Shown piece by piece: positions 26,340 to 33,470 of a stretch of DNA of 64,000 nucleotides. Under the pieces are notes generated by a model, which did no database searches, was not told where the DNA came from, and was given only the letters and a program-made list of their open reading frames with translations. Position 1 is the stretch's first letter. Every line of letters begins with the position of its first letter. Where the stretch lies: assembly GCA_945919075.1 (NCBI GenBank), contig CAMEIX010000002.1, positions 124,001 through 188,000 on the forward strand, in the 5' to 3' direction. The DNA comes from an uncultured Lachnospiraceae bacterium. Lineage in GTDB: Bacteria; Bacillota; Clostridia; Lachnospirales; Lachnospiraceae. The position numbers and the translations under genes are program-made.

Positions 26340-27023
26340 TTAAGTAAAAACATTTAACCATACTGTGATTAATGCATCATACACACCATGCGCAATTATA
26401 AGTGATAACAGTGTACAATTCTTGATTTTGACTCTGCATAAACATAAGATAGCTCCAATTATACCAGTTGCAATCAACTGTGTAACATTTCCTCCCAGGA
26501 AGTGAAACAATCCAAACAGAATCGACGAACTTATGATTGCGCTTGTCGAAGAACCAAAAAGTGTTTTCAGCTTTGTATAGAAGAATCCACGGAATACAAA
26601 CTCCTCCACTAACGCAATTGTAAATATATAATAAATAAAATCGTATAGGAATTGCCACATATATTGATACTGATGTTGATTATTAACCCAGTCACTTTTT
26701 CCTGCCAGATGCGGTATCACTGTAAAAACAAATGACATACACAACGCAATGCCAAGACCAATCAACACCTGACAAACGATTTTCTCTTTTGAAAAGCCGT
26801 AATCCAACCATTTATCTTTATCAATAATTGCAATACAGAAAGGTACCGATGCGATTGGTAAATATGTTACAATCATAAGAAGCATACGCCAAACAAGCGG
26901 AATACTTATAAGCACATATCGGTTAAATGCATTAACACCCAATAACCCTACAGTTACGCCAATTATTGCTATCACAATCTGTGTTATTATTTTTTTTCGT
27001 TCTTTCAATTTCATCTTCACCAT
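26340..27023 (-). CDS. CPBP-family intramembrane metalloprotease
   Basis: The 227-residue polytopic membrane protein carries CPBP (CAAX protease and bacteriocin-processing) motifs: the EEFVFRGFF glutamate pair with Arg, then LFGLFHFLGG with its histidine. About six hydrophobic segments are visible. Family members cleave or inactivate small membrane substrates and often give bacteriocin self-immunity. It begins one base after the stop of the XRE regulator gene, so the two form an operon. The product of another CPBP gene at 48205 is only distantly similar by eye. Confidence 0.85.
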   Translation of the reverse strand: MVKMKLKERKKIITQIVIAIIGVTVGLLGVNAFNRYVLISIPLVWRMLLMIVTYLPIASVPFCIAIIDKDKWLDYGFSKEKIVCQVLIGLGIALCMSFVFTVIPHLAGKSDWVNNQHQYQYMWQFLYDFIYYIFTIALVEEFVFRGFFYTKLKTLFGSSTSAIISSSILFGLFHFLGGNVTQLIATGIIGAILCLCRVKIKNCTLLSLIIAHGVYDALITVWLNVFT

Positions 27024-27024
27024 C

Positions 27025-27639
27025 TTATTTATTCGTCAATACTTTTTTACACCAATTTCTTTTACCACAACAGGGGCATTTCATACTTCTCATAGCAATA
27101 ACATTTATTCCTGTCACAAAATTCTTAAAATCAGGAACGAAAGTTTCACCACAGCATGAACACTTATAATATCCAAAAGTGCGACCGCCCATCATCATTG
27201 TAATGATACCAATTGCAAAAATAGTACATGCAATCAATAGCAGAATGCCCTTAACCGGCATGCTGATTACTTCCGTATAGATACATACAACTACCAATAG
27301 CGTTATAAAAGAAACTGTAGATATAATTCCCATTAGAACAATTAATTGCATTTTTATTGTATTTTCTTCTTTTTCTTTTACAAAATCAACCATAACTTGT
27401 TCTGCTTTTTCCATATAATCCTCTTTGGCCAAGCGTTCACCTGTCAGCAGTTCATTTACGGTAATCCCCAATTCATTGCAAAGTGGCAGTAATAATGCCA
27501 CTTCTGGAAATCCTTTTCCACATTCCCATTTCGAAATTGTTCTATCGCTGACATTAAGAATATCTGCAAGTTGCTTTTGGGTATAATTTTTATTCTTTCT
27601 TTCCTTTGCTATAAACTTACCAATCTTATTTAGTTCCAT
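27025..27639 (-). CDS. XRE-family regulator with membrane segments and zinc-ribbon tail
   Basis: The 204-residue protein has an N-terminal Xre helix-turn-helix (about residues 8-62: YTQKQLADILNVSDRTISKWECGKGFP). A helical linker, two hydrophobic segments (about 100-120 and 130-150) and a C-terminal zinc ribbon with CSCC and CPCC cysteine pairs follow. This membrane-tethered regulator layout is common in Firmicutes beside transporters or CPBP proteins. AGGAGG precedes the ATG. It probably controls itself and the downstream protease gene; the signal is unknown. Confidence 0.82.
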   Translation of the reverse strand: MELNKIGKFIAKERKNKNYTQKQLADILNVSDRTISKWECGKGFPEVALLLPLCNELGITVNELLTGERLAKEDYMEKAEQVMVDFVKEKEENTIKMQLIVLMGIISTVSFITLLVVVCIYTEVISMPVKGILLLIACTIFAIGIITMMMGGRTFGYYKCSCCGETFVPDFKNFVTGINVIAMRSMKCPCCGKRNWCKKVLTNK

Positions 27640-27807
27640 AAGTGTCCTCCTTTCAGGTCATATCTTAACAAAAAACAAACTCTTTTGTCTACCAATGGAA
27701 CGTAGAGTTCTATTTTTAAAGGAGAATCCCTCACTTAAATATTACTAATCGGCATTTGTGAGAAGGGTGTAATTCGTTATGCAAGGCATGAAAATTTTGA
27801 AATTCTA

Positions 27808-27836
27808 TTGGAAAAAGGGAATACTTGTGATATTAT
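27808..27836 (+). promoter_or_regulatory. Predicted promoter of a small structured RNA
   Basis: TTGGAA (27808-27813) and TATTAT (27831-27836) are 17 bp apart. A start near 27843 would give a transcript that reaches a strong terminator about 85 nt later. Confidence 0.55.
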
Positions 27837-27842
27837 AAGTGT

Positions 27843-27930
27843 AGGATTTTACTGTAATGCGTTACAGTTTTGGTCTGGGTGAATGCTCTTTGGACCACCA
27901 TAGGCGGGAAGGATTTCCCGCCATTTTTAC
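27843..27930 (+). ncRNA. Candidate small RNA or transcriptional attenuator
   Basis: Between a good promoter and the SplB-like gene lie three consecutive hairpins. ACTGTAA/TTACAGT (27851-27857/27862-27868, loop TGCG) is perfect. TGGTC/GACCA (27871-27875/27893-27897) closes a larger loop. GGCGGGAA/TTCCCGCC (27903-27910/27915-27922, loop GGAT) is followed by ATTTTTAC and is a clear intrinsic terminator. No ORF is present. It may be a free small RNA, or a riboswitch-like attenuator of the downstream radical SAM-yjdF operon. The rest of 27640-28009 holds only flanking promoter and ribosome-binding sequence. Confidence 0.5.
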
Positions 27931-28009
27931 TATAGTAGATGTTGGGGAGGAAAAGGATTCTTTTATTGAATTTATTTTCTAAATTTACATATGTTGAGGG
28001 AAGAAGCAG

Positions 28010-28885
28010 ATGCATTTTGTTGAAGTGAAAGGAATTCTTTCAAGCAAGAATGGTATGAATATTTATAGAGGCTGTTCCCATGGATGTATTTATTGTGACA
28101 GCAGGAGCCGTTGCTATGGGTTTACACATGATTTTGAAGATATCGAGGTAAAAGAAAATGCAGTTAAACTTTTAGAGGAAGCACTCAGGACAAAGCGAAA
28201 AAGATGCATGATTGGTACGGGCTCAATGTGCGATCCATATCTACCGGCTGAGGAAAAATTGAAACTTACACGTCGATGCCTTGAATTGATAGATAAATAT
28301 GAATATGGTATAGCTATTCAGACTAAATCTACGCGAATTTTAAGAGATATTGATTTGCTTAGCTCAATTAATAGAAAAGCAAAAGCAGTTATTCAAATTA
28401 CCATGACAACTTTTGATGAATCGCTTTGTAAAATTGTAGAACCCAATGTTTCAACAACAAAACAGAGATTTGAAGCACTTCTTCAATTCAAAGAAGCAGG
28501 GATTCCGACGATAGTTTGGCTTACACCCATTTTGCCCTTTATTAATGATACAGAAGAAAATATTAGGGGAATTCTTGATTACTGCATAAGAGCAAATGTT
28601 AAAGGTATCATATGTTTTGGTATGGGAGTCAGATTGCGCGAAGGTGATAGAGAATATTTTTATCAGGCTTTGGATAAACATTTCCCAGGGCTGAAAGGTA
28701 AATACATAAATACATATGGGAATGCTTATGAGGTGCCAAGCCCGAACGAAAAAACTCTTATGAAACTGTTTAAGGAAATATGTGATGAAAACGGCATTTT
28801 GAGTGATCCGAAGGATTGCTTTACGTATCTGCAAAAGTTCCCGGAAAAATATGAGCAGATATCTCTGTTTGATATGCAAAGATAA
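28010..28885 (+). CDS. SplB-like radical SAM protein
   Basis: The 291-residue protein carries a radical SAM cluster motif with Cys22, Cys26 and Cys29 (YRGCSHGCIYCDS). The order of blocks (GTGSMCDPYLPAE, QTKSTRILRDIDLL, WLTPILPFINDTEEN) is that of the Rv2578c/SplB-like group related to spore photoproduct lyase. True SplB repairs thymine dimers in spores; this shorter group is uncharacterised, so lyase activity is not claimed. GAGGGA lies before the ATG. yjdF follows after 48 bp. Confidence 0.8.
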   Translation: MHFVEVKGILSSKNGMNIYRGCSHGCIYCDSRSRCYGFTHDFEDIEVKENAVKLLEEALRTKRKRCMIGTGSMCDPYLPAEEKLKLTRRCLELIDKYEYGIAIQTKSTRILRDIDLLSSINRKAKAVIQITMTTFDESLCKIVEPNVSTTKQRFEALLQFKEAGIPTIVWLTPILPFINDTEENIRGILDYCIRANVKGIICFGMGVRLREGDREYFYQALDKHFPGLKGKYINTYGNAYEVPSPNEKTLMKLFKEICDENGILSDPKDCFTYLQKFPEKYEQISLFDMQR

Positions 28886-28933
28886 AAACGGGGTGTCCCT
28901 TCTTTACGCATCAATCTATCAGGAGGGATTGTC

Positions 28934-29350
28934 ATGGACAAAGTAAGTGGTAAACTGACAGTATTTTTTGAAGATCCATTTTGGGTAGGAGTCTTTGAAC
29001 ATATTGAAGATGGGCAACTCTCTGTAGCGAAAGTGACTTTCGGTGCAGAACCAAAGGAGTATGAAGTTCAAGAGTATATTCAAAAATATTATTACAGTTT
29101 GCAATTTAGTCCAGCTGTGGCAACTGTTGTAAAAGAAACAAAAAGAAATCCTAAAAGGATGCAGCGTGATGCAAAAAAGCAGATGCAGGAAAATGGCATC
29201 GGTACAAGATCACAACAAGCACTGAAAATGCAACAGGAGCAGAACAAACAAGAACGCAAAGTAAGAAGCCGAGAGAGAAAAGAGGCTGATGAACAGCGAA
29301 TGTTTGAACTGAAACAGCAAAAGAAAAGGGAAAAGCATAAGGGGCATTAA
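28934..29350 (+). CDS. yjdF: YjdF-family protein (DUF2992)
   Basis: The 138-residue protein has a conserved N-terminal beta-rich part (LTVFFEDPFWVGVFE) and a C-terminal, very basic Gln/Lys/Arg coiled coil (about residues 75-138), as in YjdF proteins. Their function is unknown. In many Firmicutes the gene lies under the yjdF riboswitch, which senses azaaromatic compounds. Only 48 bp separate it from the radical SAM gene, too little for that riboswitch. AGGAGGG precedes the ATG. Confidence 0.8.
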   Translation: MDKVSGKLTVFFEDPFWVGVFEHIEDGQLSVAKVTFGAEPKEYEVQEYIQKYYYSLQFSPAVATVVKETKRNPKRMQRDAKKQMQENGIGTRSQQALKMQQEQNKQERKVRSRERKEADEQRMFELKQQKKREKHKGH

Positions 29351-29473
29351 TGCCTCTTGGCTTTTGCCTAAATCGACATTGACCGAGCTCTTTAGAGCGA
29401 GTGATGTTCAAAGGGCCAAAGTAAGCGTTATTTCCCATGTTTGCCAAAAACGCTGAGTTTTTAGAGGCCTAAA

Positions 29474-29581
29474 TCAGCGCATTTGGGAAAAAATAGAAAT
29501 GCGCTGACATTTTAGCAATAAATGTAGGTAGGAATTTTAAAAATAAAAAAAGCGCTGAAAAAGAAGTGAAAAATGTCAGCG
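29474..29581. repeat. Nested, mutually exclusive inverted repeats
   Basis: TCAGCGCATTT (29474-29484) pairs perfectly with AAATGCGCTGA (29497-29507). The second arm also starts another perfect repeat: CGCTGACATTTT (29502-29513) pairs with AAAATGTCAGCG (29570-29581). The two helices share 29502-29507, so only one can form fully. No ORF covers the region. From 29351 to about 29811 I see only such repeats, including TGGATTTTG (29596-29604)/CAAAATCCA (29703-29711). Confidence 0.7.
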
Positions 29582-29755
29582 TATTCAGAGAAAAATGGAT
29601 TTTGTACCTATTCTCCCCAAATGGGCATCAGCTCAAAATAATAAAATCTCTATAAACGCTCATTCGTTTGGAAATTTCTCATTTTCCAATCGACTTTACC
29701 TCCAAAATCCAGTCACTTCGTGCCTGTCGTGCTTCGCACTTTTGATTTTGTCGGT

Positions 29756-29815
29756 ATCGCGCCAGAAAAAGTAAATACTCACTTCGTTCGTGCTTCCTTT
29801 TTCTTTGGGCGCGAT
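29756..29815. repeat. Long hairpin adjoining the GNAT gene remnant
   Basis: ATCGCGCC plus AGAAAAAG (29756-29771) pairs with CTTTTTCT (29797-29804) and GGCGCGAT (29808-29815), a 16-bp stem with a 3-nt bulge. The 25-nt loop includes CACTTCGTTCGTG. The right arm ends where recognisable acetyltransferase sequence begins, as expected of the terminal part of a small repeat element. Confidence 0.6.
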
Positions 29816-30020
29816 AAATCATTTGGGTGTAAGTTCTGAATATCGACGTAAAGGAATCGCAAAAGAACTTCTCAATAGAGTGGAGAGTGAACTAATAAAA
29901 GCTGGAATAAAAAAGGAAGCTTTATTTGTTCTGTGCAACAATACATCTGCACAAGAGTTTTATAAACATATTGGTTGGAAAGAAGAATCAATTGTTAAGG
30001 TGTATACCAAGATAATGTAG
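29811..30020 (+). pseudogene. 5'-truncated GNAT acetyltransferase remnant
   Basis: About 70 residues match the C-terminal half of a GNAT N-acetyltransferase: INHLGVSSEYRRKGIAKELL (beta-4 and the acetyl-CoA pyrophosphate loop RRKGIA), then ALFVLCNNTSAQEFYKHIGW and a short tail. The N-terminal half that completes the fold is missing. Upstream in frame is only repeat sequence with a GTG at 29790 and no convincing ribosome-binding site. It was probably truncated by the repeat element that abuts it. Confidence 0.75.
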
Positions 30021-30082
30021 TAGAACATTTTCGAAATATTGAAGTATTGGAACATCACCGGGAAGCGGGGAATAAGAAACAA

Positions 30083-30178
30083 ATGAGAGGGTTTAAACCC
30101 CGCGAGAGAAGAAATATGCCCCGCGAGAGAAGAAATATGCCCCGCGAGGGAAGAAATAATTTAGGGATTTATATTTAG
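30083..30178 (+). other. Tiny ORF made by a heptapeptide repeat (doubtful gene)
   Basis: An ATG-TAG frame of 31 codons reads through the 21-bp tandem repeat and encodes two and a half copies of PRERRNM. No good ribosome-binding site precedes it. It may simply be an accident of the repeat. Confidence 0.15.
30098..30160. repeat. Three 21-bp tandem repeats
   Basis: A 21-bp unit beginning CCCCGCGAGAGAAG is present twice exactly (30098-30118, 30119-30139), followed by a third diverged copy (30140-30160). It lies between the GNAT remnant and tRNA-Glu. There are no spacers, so it is not a CRISPR array. Confidence 0.85.
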
Positions 30179-30221
30179 AAAAGCGTTATTTTCTAAATCT
30201 GTCAAAAATTGAAAAAAGTAC

Positions 30222-30250
30222 TTGCTTTTTTTCGCGGTTTATATTATGAT
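30222..30250 (+). promoter_or_regulatory. Predicted promoter of tRNA-Glu
   Basis: TTGCTT (30222-30227) and TATGAT (30245-30250) have a 17-bp spacer and lie about 45 bp before the tRNA. Confidence 0.6.
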
Positions 30251-30294
30251 AAACAAGCGTTGTAAAAAGCAGGCACTTATATTGGAACTGATAT

Positions 30295-30366
30295 GGCTCG
30301 TTGGTCAAGCGGTCAAGACGCCGCCCTCTCACGGCGGAATCAGGGGTTCGATTCCCCTACGAGCTG
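30295..30366 (+). tRNA. tRNA-Glu (anticodon CUC)
   Basis: The 72-nt sequence folds as a full cloverleaf. The acceptor stem is GGCTCGT/ACGAGCT; the D arm contains TTGGTCAAGCGG. The anticodon stem CCGCC/GGCGG carries loop CTCTCAC with anticodon CTC. The T arm GGGG-TTCGATT-CCCC is standard. CCA is not encoded. CUC reads GAG; most bacteria rely on UUC for both Glu codons, so this is the minor isoacceptor. Confidence 0.93.
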
Positions 30367-30396
30367 TTGACTATTTTAATTGAATAGCCCAACCCT

Positions 30397-30438
30397 GAAA
30401 TGACTTGTTTGCCGGTTTCGGCAGATGAGTTATTTTTT
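30397..30438 (+). terminator. Terminator of tRNA-Glu
   Basis: TGCCG/CGGCA with loop GTTT (30410-30423), extended by imperfect ATGACT/AGTTAT pairing, is followed by TTATTTTTTATT. The tail overlaps the 3' end of the convergent repressor gene. Confidence 0.75.
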
Positions 30439-30795
30439 ATTAATAAAGGCTTTCATGGCTTCGAAAGTTGCTTCGCTGATATCATGTTCGATCCGGCAGG
30501 CATCTTCTGTAGCCGTATTTTTGTCCACGCCAAGAGAAATGAGCCACTGGGATAGAAATTCATGACGCTCTAACATGGTTTTAGCGATTTTCATTCCGCT
30601 TTCGGTAAGATAGATGTAGCCCTGTGGAGTGACGGTAATATAATCATCCGCACGAAGATTCTTCATTGCAACACTGATACTGGATTTTTTGAATCCCAAT
30701 TCGTTGGCAATGTCTACAGAACGAACTACAGGAAGTTCCTTGCTTAACATAAGGATTGTTTCTAAATAATTTTCGGCAGATTCTCTGATAATCAT
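30430..30795 (-). CDS. DtxR/MntR-family metal-dependent repressor
   Basis: The 121-residue protein has the N-terminal winged helix of DtxR/MntR proteins (RESAENYLETILML, VDIANELGFKKSSISVAMKNL). The dimerisation and metal-binding helix ends in DACRIEHDISEATFEAM, which carries the usual Cys, Glu and His ligands. It lacks the SH3 domain, as in MntR. It is divergent from sufC, 162 bp away, so iron or manganese control of the SUF genes is plausible but inferred. An ATG 17 codons upstream is in frame; AAGGACGGG supports 30795. Confidence 0.87.
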   Translation of the reverse strand: MIIRESAENYLETILMLSKELPVVRSVDIANELGFKKSSISVAMKNLRADDYITVTPQGYIYLTESGMKIAKTMLERHEFLSQWLISLGVDKNTATEDACRIEHDISEATFEAMKAFINKK

Positions 30796-30898
30796 ATCTA
30801 TTCCCGTCCTTGCAAAAGTGATAAAAACAGTATAGCATATCTCCATGACGGAAAAAAGAAATTTTTTCTAAATTTGTGTATAAGAATCCCGATTTTGG

Positions 30899-30926
30899 TT
30901 GAAATTTTATGTATAAATGATACAAT
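30899..30926 (+). promoter_or_regulatory. Predicted sufC promoter
   Basis: TTGAAA (30899-30904) and TACAAT (30921-30926) with a 16-bp spacer lie 31 bp before the sufC start. Confidence 0.6.
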
Positions 30927-30957
30927 AGTTGCACAATGAGTTGAGAGGAGTTTTTTT

Positions 30958-31683
30958 ATGTTAAAAGCGGAACATCTTTCTTTTTCTGCAAAGGATGAGG
31001 AAAGAAAGATTATAGATGATATCTCTTTTTGTGTGAATCCGGGAGAAATGTTAGTGATTACCGGCCCTAACGGGAGCGGTAAGTCCACCCTGATGAAATT
31101 ATTAATGGGTATCGAAAAAAATGATAACGGTAGTATTAACCTGGATGGGGAAGACATTACCGGACTAAATATTGATGAACGTGCCAATGCCGGAATGGGA
31201 TATGCCTTCCAGCAGCCGCCCCGATTTAAGGGCATGACGGTACGCAGATTATTATCCATTGCTGCCGGTGGCGGATTATCGGAGAACAACTGCTGTGATC
31301 TTTTGTCCGGTGTGGGGCTGTGTGCCAGAGAATATCTTAACAGACAGGTGGACGATACGTTATCCGGCGGAGAGATGAAGAGGATCGAAATCGCAACGGT
31401 TTTAGCCAGACCGCATAAAATCTGTCTTTTTGACGAACCGGAGGCAGGGATTGACCTTTGGAGTTTTTCCATGCTCGTAAAGCAGTTTGAAAAGATACAC
31501 AGAGAGAAGAAAGAAAGTATTATTGTTATCTCACATCAGGAGAAACTGATTAATATGGCAGACCGCATTATGCTTCTTAAGGACGGTAAAATTGCGGGTA
31601 TCGGCAGCCGGGATGAAATTGCTTCCGAATTGTTTTCCAACGGTGGCTTTTTCGGTTGTAGCAAAACAAACGAAGAATCGTAA
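30958..31683 (+). CDS. sufC: SufC-like iron-sulfur assembly ATPase
   Basis: The 241-residue ABC-type ATPase has Walker A GPNGSGKST, a Q-loop, signature LSGGEMKR and Walker B ICLFDEPEAG, ending in SHQEKLI. The DEPEAGID sequence is typical of SufC rather than of transporters, and the partner gene is SufB/D-like. SufC powers cluster assembly on the SufB-type scaffold in the cytoplasm. A GAGGAG site precedes the ATG. The SufB-like gene follows by 15 bp. Confidence 0.9.
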   Translation: MLKAEHLSFSAKDEERKIIDDISFCVNPGEMLVITGPNGSGKSTLMKLLMGIEKNDNGSINLDGEDITGLNIDERANAGMGYAFQQPPRFKGMTVRRLLSIAAGGGLSENNCCDLLSGVGLCAREYLNRQVDDTLSGGEMKRIEIATVLARPHKICLFDEPEAGIDLWSFSMLVKQFEKIHREKKESIIVISHQEKLINMADRIMLLKDGKIAGIGSRDEIASELFSNGGFFGCSKTNEES

Positions 31684-31698
31684 TAAAGGAGTCAGTTT

Positions 31699-32625
31699 AT
31701 GGAAATAGATCAGATTACGCAGAATGTACTTAACCAGATTGATGATGCCGGATTTAAGCAGGAGGGAGCTTATAATTTGCGATATAATGGACAGGCTCTC
31801 TGTCATGGGGACTCCGAGCATATTAAGATAAAAAAACGGGAGGACGGGAATCCCGGTATTAATGTATATATTTCAAAAGATGCACAGGATGAAACGGTTC
31901 ATATCCCGGTTGTTATTTCAAAATCCGGAATGAACGATGAAGTCTATAATGATTTTTATATTGAGGCAGGTGCAAAGGTAAACATTATTGCAGGCTGTGG
32001 AATCCATAACAGCGGCTGCAACGACTCCAGACATGACGGCATTCACAGCTTTCATGTAGGAGAGGGTGCACAGGTAACCTACGCGGAAAAGCATTATGGA
32101 GAAGGAGAAGGAACGGGAGGACGCTTTTTAAACCCTCAGACCAGAATTTATGTGGGAAAGGATGCACAGTTTAATCTGGATACCGCACAAATTAAAGGTG
32201 TGGATTCTACGAAACGTGTAACCTATGTAGAATTGGAAGAGGGTGCGAAAATATACGTAACGGAGCGCCTGATGACCCATGATGAACAGCAGGCAGCTTC
32301 TAATATGGATGTGGTTCTGAATGGAAAGGGAAGCAGCGCCCAGATTATATCCAGGTCGGTTGCAAAAGGCAGATCCGTTCAGGTATTTCACCCGAAAGCA
32401 ATCGGGAATAATGACTGTCATGCCCATATTCAATGTGATTCCATTATCATGAATGAAGCAAAGGTTTCTTCCATACCGGAGATTAATGCTAACCATGTGG
32501 AGGCGGCTATCATTCACGAAGCGGCCATTGGACGAATCAATAATGACCAGGTGACAAAACTCCGTACCATGGGGTTAAGTGCCCAAGAAGCGGAGAACGT
32601 GATAATTGAGGCATTTTTGAATTAA
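31699..32625 (+). CDS. SufB/SufD-family scaffold of a two-gene SUF system
   Basis: The 308-residue protein belongs to the SufBD family: a beta-helix core (ILGGCGIH-like IIAGCGIHN, GEGAQVTYAEKH, VELEEGAKIYVTE) and a C-terminal helical part with SSIPEINANHVEAAIIHEAAIGRI. It is much shorter than SufB or SufD (over 400 residues), lacking their N-terminal extensions. With SufC alone it forms the minimal arrangement called SmsCB or minimal SUF in archaea and some anaerobes. No sufS, sufU, sufD or sufE is adjacent. AAAGGAG precedes the ATG. Confidence 0.88.
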   Translation: MEIDQITQNVLNQIDDAGFKQEGAYNLRYNGQALCHGDSEHIKIKKREDGNPGINVYISKDAQDETVHIPVVISKSGMNDEVYNDFYIEAGAKVNIIAGCGIHNSGCNDSRHDGIHSFHVGEGAQVTYAEKHYGEGEGTGGRFLNPQTRIYVGKDAQFNLDTAQIKGVDSTKRVTYVELEEGAKIYVTERLMTHDEQQAASNMDVVLNGKGSSAQIISRSVAKGRSVQVFHPKAIGNNDCHAHIQCDSIIMNEAKVSSIPEINANHVEAAIIHEAAIGRINNDQVTKLRTMGLSAQEAENVIIEAFLN

Positions 32626-32687
32626 AAATAGGTTTTCAAATGTAACAGTTTATGGTATAATAATTGCGGTTGTATGGAGGAAATGAG

Positions 32688-33455
32688 ATGCCGGTTTTTC
32701 ACACTCTTAAGGTATGGCTCATGATTGCTCTTGCTGCAGGAATTTTAACAAAGGATGCAGAATATTTTGTAAAGTATGAAGCAGCAAAACAAAATGCAGC
32801 CATGGAGGCGGAAAATGCAGATATCCGCAAAGTGTATCTGACATTTGACGACGGTCCCAGCGCCAATACCGATGACATTCTGGATATTCTTGCCGCTTAT
32901 GATGTAAAAGCGACCTTCTTTGTAGTAGGAAAGGAAGGGGAATGGGCGGAAGAAAAATACAAAAGAATTGTAGAGGAAGGGCACACCCTCGCCATGCATT
33001 CCTACAGTCATGATTATAATAAACTATATGGTTCCATGGAAGGCTTCACCGAAGATATTGAGAAGCAGCAAAATTATCTGTATGAAATTACCGGTGTAAA
33101 AAGTATGTATTTCCGATTCCCCGGTGGCAGTTCCAACAAACAGGCAGACAATATCAGAGATTGTATAGCGTATCTTGATGAGCAGGGAATATCCTATTAT
33201 GACTGGAATTGTTCTGCACAGGATGCAACGAAGAAGCCGTTGCCTGCGGAAAAAATAGTAGAAAACTGTATGACCAGTATGGGAAACCGTAAAAATGTAA
33301 TCATTCTTTTGCATGACGGAAAGAGCCGGGATACTACAGTGGAGGCATTGCCCTTACTGATTGAAAGCATTCAGGCATTGGAGAATACCGAGATACTTCC
33401 CATATCCGACAGTACGGTTCCGGTGCAGCACATCAAAAGAGAAGAAGCAAACTAA
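32688..33455 (+). CDS. Polysaccharide deacetylase (NodB/PgdA type)
   Basis: The 255-residue protein has an N-terminal signal/anchor helix (about 1-22) and an extracellular NodB domain. All five catalytic motifs are visible: TFDDGPS, HSYSHDY, RFPGGSSN, a DWNCSAQD motif-4 equivalent and ILLHD. It likely removes N-acetyl groups from peptidoglycan or another surface glycan. GGAGG at 32676-32680 sets the start at 32688 rather than the in-frame ATG at 32664. TATAAT at 32656 suggests a promoter just upstream. pyrH follows by 15 bp. Confidence 0.88.
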   Translation: MPVFHTLKVWLMIALAAGILTKDAEYFVKYEAAKQNAAMEAENADIRKVYLTFDDGPSANTDDILDILAAYDVKATFFVVGKEGEWAEEKYKRIVEEGHTLAMHSYSHDYNKLYGSMEGFTEDIEKQQNYLYEITGVKSMYFRFPGGSSNKQADNIRDCIAYLDEQGISYYDWNCSAQDATKKPLPAEKIVENCMTSMGNRKNVIILLHDGKSRDTTVEALPLLIESIQALENTEILPISDSTVPVQHIKREEAN

Positions 33456-33470
33456 GATAAAGGAGACACT

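Noticed and set aside
27843-27930. T-box leader
   Set aside because: There is no recognisable T-box sequence (AGGGUGGNACCGCG-like) and the downstream gene is not an aminoacyl-tRNA or amino acid gene.
28886-28933. yjdF riboswitch directly upstream of yjdF
   Set aside because: Only 48 bp are available, including the ribosome-binding site; too short for that RNA and no paired elements are seen.
30098-30160. Possible CRISPR array
   Set aside because: The 21-bp units are head to tail with no spacers and there are no cas genes in the window.
30295-30366. tRNA-Glu as integration site of a genomic island
   Set aside because: I found no duplicated tRNA 3' end on the accessory side and no integrase gene.
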